From Dipetalonema caudispina (lineage: Eukaryota; Nematoda; Chromadorea; Rhabditida; Onchocercidae), in assembly GCA_013365325.1 (NCBI GenBank), contig JABVXV010000003.1, positions 806,001 to 870,000 on the forward strand: a stretch of DNA of 64,000 nucleotides. The letters are read 5' to 3'. Shown in pieces: positions 36,644 through 58,300 of this stretch. The notes beneath the pieces are model-generated. The model did no database searches. It was given only the letters and a program-made list of their open reading frames with translations, and was not told the DNA's origin. Both the position numbers and the translations under genes were made by a program. Every line of letters begins with the position of its first letter. Within the stretch, counting starts at the first letter, position 1.

Positions 36644-37250
36644 TCTGCTACAAAAAATATATGTGCATATATATATATATATATATTTGGATCACAGTCC
36701 TTCAAGTCAGCATAACTAAGTGACTGGCAGCCTTACATGGAATACCACTGAATTCTCTTACAACGCCAGAAAGACAAATTTCATGCACTAATTCTATGCC
36801 GATAATTCCTAGTAGGTTACTCCCAGAAACATTCGAAATCATAACAATGAAGGTAATAGTAATAAAACTTGCACAGTTTTAAGAAAGAAATGTGCAATCA
36901 CATGATTTATTTAATATCACAGTTATTAATTAATAATATGAAGGTTAACAGTATACAACATAACATATGAAGAGATCGAAAATAATGCACGAATTTTTAG
37001 ATAGCAATGAATTAATGAAGATCTGACATTCTGCGCAAATACTTCCTGATAAAAAATAAGAGTCATAATTACTCATATCAGAGAGGGCGACACGAACTCG
37101 AAGTTACGATTAAAAACGTGTTAGGTGTTTCTGTTTCCACCTCTATGTATTTTGCCTGCTATGAATAATGTTAAACTTGAGCAAAGAATGTTTAAAAAAA
37201 AAAAGTCCAAATACCGATCGTTATTATGGTCAATAAATAACATTTAAATT
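36644..37250. other. Intercistronic gap TBCD to CTNNBL1
   Basis: About 600 bp between the TBCD stop and the CTNNBL1 ATG, both on the - strand. It contains an (AT)n run at about 36666-36688 and the T-rich acceptor directly before CTNNBL1 (36648-36664 on the - strand). There is no additional gene. Confidence 0.5.
36666..36688. repeat. (AT)n microsatellite
   Basis: About 11 AT units just upstream of the CTNNBL1 start, next to its presumed acceptor tract. Confidence 0.9.
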
Positions 37251-44782
<7,532 letters not shown>

Positions 44783-45559
44783 CCTGAAATTATCTGTATT
44801 GAAATATAGGTTACTCCTGCACAGCTCAAGCTCCTCCAGATGAGAAATGACAATGACATCGCAATATTCTGTTATTATCTAATCATTTCAAATTTACCTA
44901 GCTTTTCACCTTTTTATTACTTTCATTTTCTTTTTTATTCATCCTTTACTAACACAAAAATGAACAGCTAACCCAATGGAAAAATTGATCCGGTGACTAT
45001 GGCTAACTCTCAGGTTAAGGATTAAATGATCCACTAAACACGGAATAAATAACTCATTACCAACAAATAACCTCAATCTTACCGAGAAAGACAAAGAACC
45101 CTTCAGAATAGAATTCTCTTAACCACCGAATGAATCACTTACCACAGATCTCCTACACCCTTCCAAATAACTAAGATTAACAAACTTCCAATAAACCATC
45201 ATTCCAGTACATACCTTTTTAGTCACTTTGACTGGGACTCAATGATCAGATGCGTGTCCCATGATTGCCATTGGTGATAATATGTCATGGGAAGAAAGTG
45301 AACAAAACAAGTTTTTGAAAGAAAGAGACGGTGTTTAGTTAAGCTGGGAGAACGGCGAAGCAGAGAATTACCGCATTAGATGATATCACTTTAAATTTGT
45401 ATTTGCTCAACACACCGAGTATTAACAATACTTTGAAATTTAAACGTTCTAATTAAGGATGTACAGTGCCGATCAAAACAATAATTATAGCTAATCATAT
45501 TCCCATCCACGTCCCTGACGTCTGGATGAGTTCTTGCTTCGTATACGCAAGTTAGTTCA

Positions 45560-45582
45560 CTCTCTCTCCCTCTCTCTCTCTC
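45560..45582. repeat. (CT)n microsatellite
   Basis: Interrupted CT repeat of about 11 units between LENG1 and TBCD. Confidence 0.85.
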
Positions 45583-46089
45583 CTTATTTCTTCTAACCAC
45601 TCCTTATTGTATTGGCGAAATCTTTTAATCATAACATCAGTCTCATTAAAGAGCAATTCACATATTTATTCGTGCTTATTTTAAAACAATTGATGTATGC
45701 TAGAGTGTATGAGATGTCGTTTGTGGCTGTCTCTACAACATTTTATATCCTTCAGAATTGTGCAGAAAAGCTCACCTTACGTTCAGTCTTGTAATTGGTA
45801 AACTTAGTTAAGTTATCAATTTATTTAAATCATGTTCTTCGAATGGTGACTTGCCAATTTCACAGACAAATATTTGAAGGGGTTCGGCGAGTAGATGTGT
45901 GATTTCCGATCAGATTGAGAAACAGATTTCAATGGTTCATTTTACATTTAGCTTCCGCGTATTAAAAGAATCGGGTGAACTTAACAGTATGACCTCACTA
46001 AGGGTTCATTAAAAAACCGAAATTACTTAACAGAAACAGCAGCCAGTGAATAGATAAGCACTGGTAGGTATGTAAAGCTGCGAAATTAA

Positions 46090-46165
46090 TTTATAGAATG
46101 AATTGTAACTCAAAAAAAAAAAATAAAATAATAAATTTGTAACTTTATAGAATGAATTGTAACTC
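46090..46165. repeat. Short direct repeat pair
   Basis: The same stretch of about 22 bases (starting TTTATAGAATGAATTG) occurs at 46090-46111 and 46144-46165, separated by an A-rich spacer. It looks like a local tandem duplication in the 3' flank of LENG1. Confidence 0.8.
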
Positions 46166-46403
46166 CATACAGAATCATATAAAAAATAAAATCCTAAAAA
46201 AAAATAAAAATAAATTTAACATCACCATACAACGTTAGAATTATAAAGGCACAACGTTTTCGTCGTGACTTATCATCTCCATCACTCTGATTATGCCGGT
46301 ATCTCAAATTTTATTTCATGTTTTACGATACACCGAAGTATTGATGAAAAGATATAAAAACCTGATCAGAGCGCTAGCAAATAAACTGCACTAATATAAT
46401 AAT

Positions 46404-47671
46404 TCAACGGATTTGATTTTGTCGTGCCAATGCTGGATTGAATTGTGAATTGTATTTGGCAATGTTTCGATCCTTTTCTTTTTCATTGCTTTCTGAGGGC
46501 GTCAGTAAATTGGTTAAACGCCTCCGTTCTTTTGCTTCTCGTTCCAAACGTTCCTGTCTTAGCTTTTCCAACTTCTCCTTCTTTAAAACTTCATCCAAAT
46601 CCGATGACTTTTCTTCATTTAACGATACTTCTAATGAACTGTAATCATGGTATCTGCTTTTCTTTCTGCACTTTTTATGACGAGATTCCTTATTCTTATA
46701 TTTTCTTTTATGCTCTTTTTTCCTCGTTTTTTCGTAGGCACTTCCAACGCATTTGCTGAACACCTTAACAATAGGTGATCGATCATCTGATTTCCTGAAT
46801 TCAGTTTCCTTCTTTGTTGGAACTTTTTCATACCACGGCTTTTCCTGGAAACCCCAAATACACCACGAATGAAATTCAACTATATAATGAGAAGGAAAAA
46901 ATTGGGAAATAGACGTTAAAACTTTTCTATAAAGAAACTCTGTCGATTTGAAGCTTAAAAAACGAACTTTCGTCAACTCACTGGAACCTTGTCCAAGATA
47001 CTGCAAGATTCCAACTTTCTTTTCATATTCTTCTTGTTCCTTTCTCTTCTCTAGTTCATAATCTCGATTTCCTACGCCAAAGTTCTTTCGGTATTCTGCT
47101 TCCAGATCAGCGAAAAGATTGATATGATTGGAAGAGTTGGTAAACTGCGCATTATTGTCATCAGTTCCACGTTTTCCACCACCAAATATTGTATCCATTC
47201 TTTCTGCATTTCGACGCAGAAGATTTACCTAAAATGTTCAACCGTGTCAGTTTATCGATAAAACTAAAGGATAAAAATTTGAAAAAGTGCGAAACCACAT
47301 TTGATTGAAATGCTCATTATTTCTACCTATCTTAAAATTTATGCCTTTTATCCAACGATAAAGCCATATTCGAAAGTGCTACCAAACATATTATCGTTTG
47401 TGCGACACTCGTCAAAAATGATAATATTCCTTAACAGGCGTAGCTCTGCGTAATCTTATCCACATTGTAAAAGTTTTCGAGTCCTAAATTTTCAATCGAG
47501 AAAGAAATCTGCTCTTTTCTAGAAAGAGCCAACCTTATATTCTTGCTCTGCAAGTTGAGCTCTTTCCGCTATTCTCTCTTCTTCTTCTCTAGCTTTCTTC
47601 TGATCACGACGTACACGTGCAACATTTTCTTTTGTCCGCACATGCCATTTCTTTTTGGGTAATATATTCAT
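46404..47671 (-). CDS. LENG1: LENG1-like Cir_N-domain protein, 3 exons, complete
   Basis: Exons in transcript order: 47671-47534, 47228-46968 and 46844-46404, giving 279 residues (human LENG1 is about 264). The N-terminus reads [20 protein letters not shown], followed by [13 protein letters not shown]. This is the Cir_N signature also seen at the start of CIR1 and CWC25. The middle has [17 protein letters not shown] and KPWYEKVP, and the C-terminus ends in [16 protein letters not shown], matching LENG1 end to end. A long Lys/Arg/Glu-rich region lies between them. The function is poorly known; the Cir_N family is linked to nuclear and splicing proteins. The start is two bases after a TTTTCCAG acceptor. 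Intron 2 (117 bp) keeps the frame open, so an unspliced form would encode an extra 39 residues. Confidence 0.95.
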
Positions 47672-49301
47672 TTTCTGGAAAAAGTCCCACAAATTAAAAA
47701 CAAACAAGTGGATCAACGTGTTAACTCCTAACGCAATTACGCCATTTTCCTAGAAGGCTACAATAAGACATTCTTCTCCTGCCTTTTCAATACGCACAAT
47801 TCTAAGCTGTAATGACAGCTCACCGATCGTGCTTCAATAGCACGAGCATACCCGTGTATCGGATAAAACAAGCTAAATATTGCGAATGTCGCTCCTTAAC
47901 GTGTAACGACATATCCTTCCTAACCCTATAATAAAAATCACCGAGCACATACAAACAATCATACGCTTTTCCCATATTCTATCAACACAAAGTACTTCAT
48001 AAGTAAATATCGATTCATAACTCATCGGTGATTTCTGATCAGAGATAATATACAATGCTTTATTAAAATTTAGAAAAATGATATTTGAACTGATACTACA
48101 ATCTATAAATGTAGTAAATTTACACAATCATTTCATATAAAAGAGGTGTATCAAAAAGCACCGATATGTATATCTGCCAACACAATTTTTAGATACATAT
48201 GCAGTAGCTGATATGAAATACTACAACACCAAATTACCATAGTTAACTTATGGTAGAAAAGGTATGCATTGAGAAGATATTCTTGAGTACTAAATACACA
48301 AATTCAACAAATAAGGACTGAAGTACAACTATCCAATGAATAAGATATTAATGTATAAGCCAAAAATTTACTCGTCCAATGGTTAATCCCTCTCCACAAG
48401 GAGTGATACAGAGTCCTCTAATCCACATTAAACAAAACTCAGTATATCATTTGCTACATGCATATGTCTCCATATTTAGCAACAAAAGCTTTTAAACAGT
48501 AGCTCTTCTTCTAAAGCATGGTAAATATCTGAAAAAAAAAAAAAAAAAAAAAAAAGGATATAAAGAAAATAACAATGTATCAATTTAGTTATAGAAAAGA
48601 GCAAAGATGATACTTTTTTACTGGATTTTTAATCTAAATTGCTAATATCTTGCATGAAAAATCTATAACCCGAGGAACAATGCTCAAAAGCTTGTTGGTA
48701 TAAAGGTACAATATTTCACCACAAATGAGTATTATTAAGAACAGTACAAAAGTTAGGACAAAAATAAGGCAATTAAAAGTTATCACAGAAATAATAGTAA
48801 TAGTGCAGAAATATTATATGGAGTAGGGATAGAAAGCGTAATTGGATTTAATAAATATTTTGGGGGATTGGATTTGTCCTGGTTTTCGATTTGAATAAAA
48901 AATGATACGACAATAAATTTAAAAAAGTCGCAGCTTTTCTCATTTTAATCAATTCTACGTAAGGCTTACGAAATTAAACAAGAAAGGCATGTTAGTAGAT
49001 AAAACTTATCGATAGAGAAGCAACAGGAAATTTTCAAAATAAAATAATTATGTGTAGATCCAAGAAAGATGGAACAGGGACTTATCACAGTAGACGATCC
49101 AAGGTTACAGATATTTGAAGGAAGGCTTGGATTTCTGAATCATAAAAAAAAAACTTAAATGAAAGGAAGGAAATTCCTTTAAAAAAGCCAACATATACAA
49201 AGAAATCAGAACCGGGAGACAGGATACAGACTTATCAGAATTGTGCAGAATATCCTTCAAAAATTGTCATATTTGTTCAAAAATACACATTCGTTAATAT
49301 T
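47672..49301. other. Region between the RalGAP alpha gene and LENG1
   Basis: About 1.6 kb containing the 3' UTR of the RalGAP alpha gene and the LENG1 5' acceptor. A poly(A) tract sits at about 48532-48555. An 84-codon frame at 47873-48127 on the - strand has no family resemblance and no splice context, and I do not call it a gene. Confidence 0.45.
48532..48555. repeat. Poly(A) tract
   Basis: About 24 A in a row in intergenic DNA. Confidence 0.9.
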
Positions 49302-52300
49302 TCAGAGTGAATATGAATTCAGTGAAAGAGCAAATGTTTGAGAAATTGAAAGGGAAGGAGATGGAACATGCAGCTGATGTCTCGTTTCTTCGAATACTTT
49401 TTCACGATGCTGTAATGGTCGCGCACAATCGTGCTGGGATAACCGATATGCCCGGGATGCGTTTATAACAGTATCACGAACTAGGTGTGGTAGCATGCAA
49501 ATATGGATATGAGCTCCATCAAAAAGCGGTCCAAATTCAAGTGGTCGCTGCATTTCAATCCGAACACGGAATAAGTAAGGTGACATTCGATAGAGGACGA
49601 TAAGTACATCACAAAATCGTGTTGCAATGGTGTCACGACGATACGGCCGATCGTTTTCACTCCACACTACGTGCACTTCATCGTTACCCAAATGTTTTAA
49701 CTTCTGGGTAATATCACCTGAAATTTTTCCATTAGAAATCAAAAGTGATGGACAAAACTGATAGGTACAAACAAAACAATTGTCCATTTATTTCTCTTCT
49801 GCATCCTCTAATAACTGTTTGGTCGCTTATACCCGGAAAAACGTTGGAAACAACCAAACAGTGAAATAAAAAAAAAAAAAATGGACCACTACCAGCCGCC
49901 AAATTTCTCGTTTAATTAACCTAATGTTTAGATTATTGATGGTTTGAACCATAGCGGTTTGCTTACAACTTGTTGCAAATATGATTTGAATGAGAAACGA
50001 ACCATCAAGCATAGTACTGACATGGAAAATAATTTCCGTATCAGCGGATGCATAATACGGAGCAGTTACACCGCTTGGTAGGCCACCACTATACCCGTAA
50101 TGCTGATGACCTATTTGTACTTGCCAACCAAGACGTAAGATGAATTCATTGAATGCGACTGAACCACAATGGTTAGAAAGTACTGAGACTTTGTCCTAAA
50201 TAAGCAATAATTAAAAATTGCTTCCAACTTCACAACTGAAATTATCCCCTATTTCTAAGGGAGGTATATATATATACTCTGGAAATGCATATAAGCTCTA
50301 AAGCGAGATTAAAATATTTAATAGTCCATGCATGAATTGAAACTCAAATATTTGGATGAATAAATTCAAAATTTTCCTCTTAGGTTTTGAGCACGTTTTT
50401 AAAATAAAATAAAATATGAATTTAAATGATCGCCGCTAAAACATGCTTCGAATTCAAAGAGCTTAATCAACAAAAAATGTGATTAATAAAAGAATTTGGA
50501 GCTTATCAAACTTACTTCCTGTCCCTTAGCAACATAGATAACAGCCACTTTATGGACCTCTCGTGAATAAGTATGGTCCAGATGTCGGATATCGCGATTG
50601 AAACTGGGTGGAATCTGTCGCGTACCCGGGAATAACCGTAAATCAGCAGCAAGAGTACGCCATAATATGTATTTTTCTTCAGTTAATGTCAGTGATGAAC
50701 ATTCAGCTGTTTTTGAATGATGGGAAGCAGGTAGACGTGTTGTTAAGCGTCTATTCTGTTGAATGAAGAAATACATTTCGTTACACTCAATTGGATCCGC
50801 TTGCAGTGTTCGTGGTAATTGCGGTAACTTCTGAAAGAAACTTTAATGAATCTTTTCGGTAGACTACTCAATAATTTACTGTAAAATAAAGCAAGCAGCA
50901 CATTAGGCAACTAGATGATGAGTTTATGAAACGCACTTCGAAAGGATCTTCAATTGTTCCTTTAATGTTTGTCACTTCTAACACTATTTTCTTCGGTCGT
51001 AAGGCTAATTTCCGTAGCCAATTATTAACGCAATTCATTTGACGCCGAACCGCACGTTCCCGCGTAAAACACCAGCAGTGTTTTCCAACTGGCGTTCGAC
51101 TTGTCACGCGTACGCCACTATCCATATCAACACTGAAGCACACTACGGTAACGCTACGAAAATTTTTCCATATGAATCATTCACTGAACTTGAAATTTCC
51201 ATGCACAATCTTATTGGTTAGAAACTTTGCCTTCACAAAGTCAATTTTTAAGGACATTAAATTAATTGTACTAATTACGGAGAAAAGGGGTCCAAATTCT
51301 TGGTCCTTGTAGTAGGTATTGACTAAATCATAACGCCACGTTCTCCCAGTGCAAAACTTTTAATGCAAAAATTAAAATAAAATATTATAAAATAGTCCAA
51401 GATTTATGACAATTTCACGTTGATCTGTAAAAAGAACCTTAGAATAGCTCTCCCTTGGTCAAAAAAGACACGTCCTGCTGTCAGTGCATCATGTTGAGAA
51501 TTTCCAGCAATATTTTCCACTGAATTACAATGAGCTAATGCAAATGACGGTAGTGGAAATTGCCGGTAATAAGTAAGCAAAAATCCTTCCAAACAAAGCC
51601 TCCTATCATTTAGCACACGCTCCAGCAACGATCGTCTAAGCTGACAATCCATTAAGCTAGTTGATACGCTTTGCCACAGCATCTCGCCAGCTAAGCAATC
51701 CTCCTTCACCTCAAAATAAAAGTGAAGATTAAGTTTTCGGTTTGAAATACACTTGATAGTTGATGATAACGAAATAAAATGACTCGAAGTAATCAAAATC
51801 AAAAACTAGACCCAATCTACACGTGCTGAAATGATAATTATAGCAATCAAGCATATATAGATTTGATTTTTAATTTAGGAAGAATAAGATTAGAATTTTG
51901 TTCCCTATTGACAGTACATATGAAAACCAACAAATAGGCAGTAAAAAACAGATAAACATACGAAATCGAGTGCTTGTTCCAAGATAGCGGCTAATTTGTC
52001 ACGCAAGCCGAGTTGTTTCAACTGATTCAAATCAGCACAGAACATATGAAGCAAATTAGCAGAAGTATTCAGAGTACAAACACGATTCATCACTTCGGTC
52101 ATCAACTTTGTATCAGCGCGTTCGATGATTAGTAATGCTAAGGCATGCAATGCCAATGAGTAAGATTGCGGTGGCACTTCACTCGAATTTAATGCTAACA
52201 AATTAAGTAACAACGTTTCACCCACAGCATGATCGGGTGAAAGAAGTGCGGCCACCTACAACATTTTCATTTCACTGTTAATGATCATATAATTTGCATA

Positions 52301-55300
52301 TCTGTCCAACATTACTTTATGTTAAAAAGGGTGTCGTGTGAGGCAGTTCCAGTGCGCACCTTAGTCAACTACAATCGACATCTATAGCAAAACGAATTAA
52401 AAGGCTAAAAAATTTCAAGCATGTTTGGTAATATTTAACTCTCCTAGCCACTATACTAATAAAATGCAATTAACTATGGTTAATTTAAAAATTCTGCAGC
52501 TAACCTGCACACTTCTCGGTGAAAAATTGGACTGTTTGATGAGTTGGGTAAGTGAGCTGAGGGCCGGACGTGCCAGTACGGTAAGATAATCCTTGGACAT
52601 AAATGGCATGTATTCCAGGACAATAGTAAAACGTTCGGAAACAATCGCTCTAGCTAGAGCAAGTAGGATGTGAGCCTGGAATCACATTCAAAATAGCCAA
52701 AAAACTATCAAGGAATCCAGAGACATGAATTCAGTACTGCAGAACAATGTAATAAGCGAAACAAAAAAGGAAAAAATTAAAGGAAATTGAGGGAAGAGAA
52801 AAAAAATTGAAGGAAAAATGTGTAGACTTAGAAAAGGAAATCAATGTCCCAAAAATACCAATATCTCTCATTTCTTAAATCTTAAATTTCTACGATTCTT
52901 AAATAAAATACCGAGGTTCGTACTGCAAGAAGACTGCAGAAAAGTTTTAGCGCCAATATCACTAGTGTTCGTAAAATTTCAAATACAGAATCTTGAGATT
53001 TTTTTCAACTTTAACAGGAGCAATCAAAACTGACATATCAGTTACAAAATCGAGCAATGCCATGACCTTTTCACTGCGCTAATCCGTCTTATCAGATAGA
53101 TTTGTTGAAGTGTTATGTTTCTTTTTTATACCATCAATGGACCTAGTAGTGACCATTGATAATATACGTCAATTTGCTGCTTTAATGAACCAGTAATACA
53201 GTAGTAAGATATCCTGGGCTTCTGTCTACTGCTTCTTGGTATCTGCCCTTCAATTTTTTCTCTCTAATGTAAATTAAACACAAAATAAACGAAATAGTAT
53301 GTTAACATTTGAGCATCAATTTTAATAGTTATCGGAAAAATCTATCCTTGGCGCATTAATTACAAAATAAAAAAAAAAAATCATTGCAGTAATGGAGTAT
53401 CCACAACGCATGCAAAAAAAATAAAAACACAAAAATGCCCAAGTAATACAATTTCGAAGGTACTACCTTGTGATTCTAAAGCCTTTAAACAAATTATAAC
53501 AAAATACTTGACCTCGACAAGGGGTGGAGGACTGACAGTTGAAAGAACAGCACAGTACGCCGGCAAACAGTGAGCTTGCCCGGAAGGTGGAAGAAGTAAC
53601 AGTCGGGTACAAATCCAGTGTATCAGTGCATCAGTACCACTTAGTCGAAGCAAAGTGCTGATGGTTTTTGAAACAGTCTAAAAAATCAAACAAATTATTA
53701 CAGATACCAACAGCTGCACAACACTGAACTATGCCTCATACAAAACAACATGAATGTCATATTAATCATATTGGACTAAGAAAGGCAAGACATTCTCAAT
53801 TAAATCGAATTAAATAAAATTCGTACAACGATACAAAATTTTGCTTCAGTAAAATGGATTTCATATGCAAATATTGCACAGAACTATAGTTTTAGCAAGG
53901 TATGAGACTTGCATTAATTAGAAGTTATCTTTAATTCAAGAAAAAAAAAAAACTTAAATAGCATACTCTAAATGCTACATTTCAACTCAAAATTACTGAT
54001 GGTTCATCTTCATTAACCGTAATTAAAGTTTTGGAAAATAAGTGACCTGAACAGCAAGATATGAATGGGCAGCATGCAATGGAGAGACCAAATTAACAAT
54101 TCGCATCCATACTCTCAACCACACAACCGCGTCACCAGTTGACTGCAAGATTCATACAATCAATTCTACTTTACAGAATGAAAATTTGCATAAAATGAAT
54201 GAATTGAACAAATTTTTTAACAAAAGTCATTGAGATTTTCTGGAAGCTTTGCATACAACAAAAGAATAAATGGTAATATTTTTCTTGGTAACAAAATTGT
54301 TATCAATCTTGCATTGAGTAGAGTGAAATCATTACATAAACACAGCTAATTCTCGACAAATGAGCAATGTGCTGACGAAATAAAGGAAGTGAAATTTATC
54401 AAGGAATGATTTCGAAGCTCACACTTACAGCTTGATTTCCCAAGTATTTAAACACTCAGCCAATCCCAACTAAATTATAGTATAAAAAAAAAAAAAATAA
54501 CGAGATTAAGGAAATGGAATTGCTAGAATATAGGGAATCAATTTCATTCAAAGCCAATTTAAACCTAGCGGGAAAAAAGAGCCGCATAGTCAAAGGTTTT
54601 ATACTTTAGTATGCATAATGTAATACACATGAATAGTTCAGTTTTCTGATTTTAATTTGTATATATTTTAATCAGAAAGATATATAAAAATTTAAGAGGC
54701 AAAATCAAAGATCCTAATTCTCGACCACCTCTCATAACATCATTATAACTTCAGATCAACTATTTTTTACATTTCGACTTTCTGAGATTTAATAACAAAG
54801 ATAACACGTTTAATATACATATACAGACAAGTGAATTATTTCTATTTACAGTAATCAAACAATACTTCGCAATATTACCAGTCAACCTCTACCGAACAGT
54901 GTATCAGGATTGTTCGAAAAATGAATGACCTCTTAATAAACTTTTTTCGGACCGTACTTTTTTCACCGGGTCAATAAAAGTGGTATGCCATTTATGTGTT
55001 ACTTTTACCATGATTCTACCTCTTGTTACTTCTAATACTCTCTTTAAATCAATATTTACGATAAACTCAGATACTCGAAAATATTCAAAACGAAGTCAAG
55101 CAGCTACCAAATCTCATTGGAGATGCCACTACTTCCATGATAAACAAAAAATTAACAATTAATGATATGTATTCCAAGTTATTTTGCTTTCGACTCGTTT
55201 CGACTAAATCAGTAGTTCTTGTTAATGAATTATCTTCCATTAAGATCAAAAATCATGATTAAAAGAGAAGGGATAAATGATATGACATGAATCCCAACTA

Positions 55301-58300
55301 TGACTGCACTGATTTATGATCTCACAAACTAACGATCATCGTTTTAAGAAAATAAATCTCTAGATATAATTAAGGCTTAGAATTTAATATAAAATGGAGA
55401 AATTCCCGATTCTCACGGTAATAAAAAACAAGACATTTAAACGGGCATGAAAACAAGGTACGCTTGTGGGGTGCAAGACATAGAAACATTCATGAATAAC
55501 TGGCTCTTTAATATTTGCTTCATAGTTATATTGTCAAACCATTCAGAATCATTATTTATAATCGTACTAATTTGGAGCAATAGAATACAAAAGTCATAAA
55601 TTTCTTGATTTATGTGTTTTGTTAAAGGATGAAAAATAAACGAAAAACTTCCTCTCTCATACTCAAATTGAGACTGATTGGAACAATAAGTATAAATTTA
55701 CTTATTCATCTCTGCATTTCTTCAATTCGTACTTCAATCCCACAAAGAAAGATTCTTCTTCTACAGACTGTAGAAGAATAAAAATAGCACTATATTCTCT
55801 GCAATATCTTTCAATCAAAAAATGACAGTTTCAATATTAATGTGCTTAGTTTAACAAAAAATCTCGAACTCGATATAACCATTCAACAATTTTTGTAGTG
55901 AACAGCGAAAAAATAAAAACATGACTTTGGATACTTGTAAATGAAACTGAAATATGCTTCAAATTTGAACATTTTTTCATTTGAAACCTCCTAAAAGATG
56001 AATTACACAGAAAGCCGTAGTTACACCCAGGAAAAATGGGAGTGCATGAAAGCGGTGGAATGAATAGCGGGTAATACAGCTTGGGCAAGAATGGGGAAAG
56101 TAATATAAAGAGAGAAACAAACAATAATTACAGTTGAAATTTTCAAATTTATTTTTCTAAAACAAGAAAAACAGCCATTAAAAATATGATTGCTATGATT
56201 TCATTGGGTGTTTTCTAGGATCAACAAATCAAATCAAACACCAAAACAGTAATAAGTAATGAACGATAACAGTCAGTCTATACAATTTGTAAACTTTTTT
56301 CGGAGCATCTTTATGCAAATATTATTATTAAAACATTGACAGCCCTAAAAAGAAGGAAGGGAGGGAGGAGACCAGCATGAGGCAGTATTTGTTGTGACAA
56401 CAATGACAAGAGCCACATTTGCAAATCATTAATTTTAACAGCAAAAGTTAATCCAATCAAATTGCATGAAATAGTAGATTAAAAGTAGATTATAGAGCTG
56501 ATTCACAGTGCATTTCAAATCTTAGTTTCCTTGCTGTTGTTCATCTTTCCATGAAAATACTATACCAAGAAAACATCAATCAGGGATTGAAGGGCTTAAA
56601 TCCATAAGATAGTCTCCTACATCATCAGACCGAGACCAAACACAGAATTTGAAACATTCTGTTGACAGTAATGACCATATCATCAATATTTTATTAAGTA
56701 GAAACGTTGAAGATAAGTATCAACACTAGAATGAATGATGACGATTCTAATCCGTGCTGACCTTCATTTGCAAATTTAAGCCAGCATAGAAATGGAAAAC
56801 AAATCTTTGACACAATTACTCCCTTCAACATATTGTAATTCTTCACATATACATTTGAACACCAAATTTATCGCCATAATGAAATTTACAAATACATTAT
56901 TTCAATCAATATTCTAGGAAGTCATTGTTATTCCTTAGACAATCACCACCTATTATCACTATTTTGCATCACCAAATAAAGTTATCACTGCAGAAATTCT
57001 GAGAAAATTTTAACTGATTCCATAAGTTTCCAAATTCAAACAAGAAAATCTACAGTTTTTTCTAAAAATCCAAAAAACTGAGAGATTCGGAAAAGAGAAT
57101 TCTAAATTGCGAGTGTCATACAGAAACCTTTCCTAAATCTTAAAAAGAAAACTTAGTGCTAAAATGTGTGGAAAAAGAATAAGAAATCATAGAAACAGAA
57201 GAGGAATTACCTTAGCCTTATCTTTCAACTTAAAATCAGTTAAACAAACGTCGCTTCGGAAAGAAATGAACAGAAGAACAATTCTAAATTTTGATTTAAA
57301 ACATCGAGATATGATTTGCCCTGAACAAATGGAGTCCAATCAACAGTTCAAAATGTCATTAACTTTTCAGGAAAGAAATATTTAAGATATCAAAATATTA
57401 ATAATAACAATTAGAGTAATAATGGTAACAAAGTGACACTAAATAATTAATCAACAAGAAAATAGGTCGGAATAGTATAGGAAATTATTAGCGTCAAAGT
57501 AGAGGGCCGGACTGATTGCGGTTAAGATGTGAGATGTTGGAAAACAAGACCGAAGATTAATTTAAGCAGTACAGAATCAGATCTGCATAGAAAAAAAGCA
57601 AAAAAAAAAAGAACGGTAGCTAAAAAATTATCACCTATGCTGCGAATATTCGAGGCTATTGACCAATCAAGTGAATATAAACATCGATACAGCCATGTTG
57701 CGATACAGTAAAATCTTTGTCACAAATATAGAACACTACCTTCAAAAAAATTGCTAAAGCAGAAATCGGAATGGATGACAGAAAGTGAGCATAAAGAATC
57801 ATACTTCAGGGGAAGGAAAATGAACATAACATTTCGAATATTACAGCAGTTACAATCACAAAGAAAAATAAGATAATAAAATATTGGGATTCAAGACACG
57901 AAACCGAATCATTATGAAAAGACGGTGATTCTAAACAAACACTTGGGAGATTGTCAAACTGCCCGAGAAGCCATTCTAAGATAATCAAAATGGATTAAAA
58001 TAACAATTGAGCAATTATAATGGATAATTTTACTAGGAACCGCGTTATACTAAAAAAATACCTTCCTAACTCAGCGGCTACAAGCAAGAACTGTAATGAT
58101 AACGGCAATATAAGCAGTACTGCTCAGTGATATCAGAAATAGCGGTCAGTATGATCAATATATATATATATATATATATGTACACACTTTTCACAACAAA
58201 AAATATGGAACTTAACTCCTAATAATTTACGAGAGGACAATAATGAAGAGGACAACTAAAAAAGTAGCTTGAACGAAAATAACGAGAAGTTTTTATTTTA

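Larger units (their letters stand above)
44783..46403. other. Region between LENG1 and TBCD
   Basis: About 1.6 kb upstream of TBCD on the - strand. It contains a CT-rich microsatellite (about 45560-45582), a direct repeat of about 22 bases (46090-46111 and 46144-46165), and A-rich runs. I see no exon that joins in phase to TBCD and no independent gene. Its length is large for a C. elegans-style operon gap. Confidence 0.45.

Noticed and set aside
46438..46759. Two + strand frames of 68 and 104 codons
   Set aside because: They are antisense shadows of LENG1 exon 3, which has a full family match.
55846..56124. 92-codon - strand frame in the long RalGAP alpha intron
   Set aside because: Low-complexity Phe/Ser/Leu composition from T-rich sequence and no motif.
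57164..57711. Two basic + strand frames inside the RalGAP alpha intron
   Set aside because: No start context, no splice partners and no family resemblance; long AT-rich introns produce such frames by chance.
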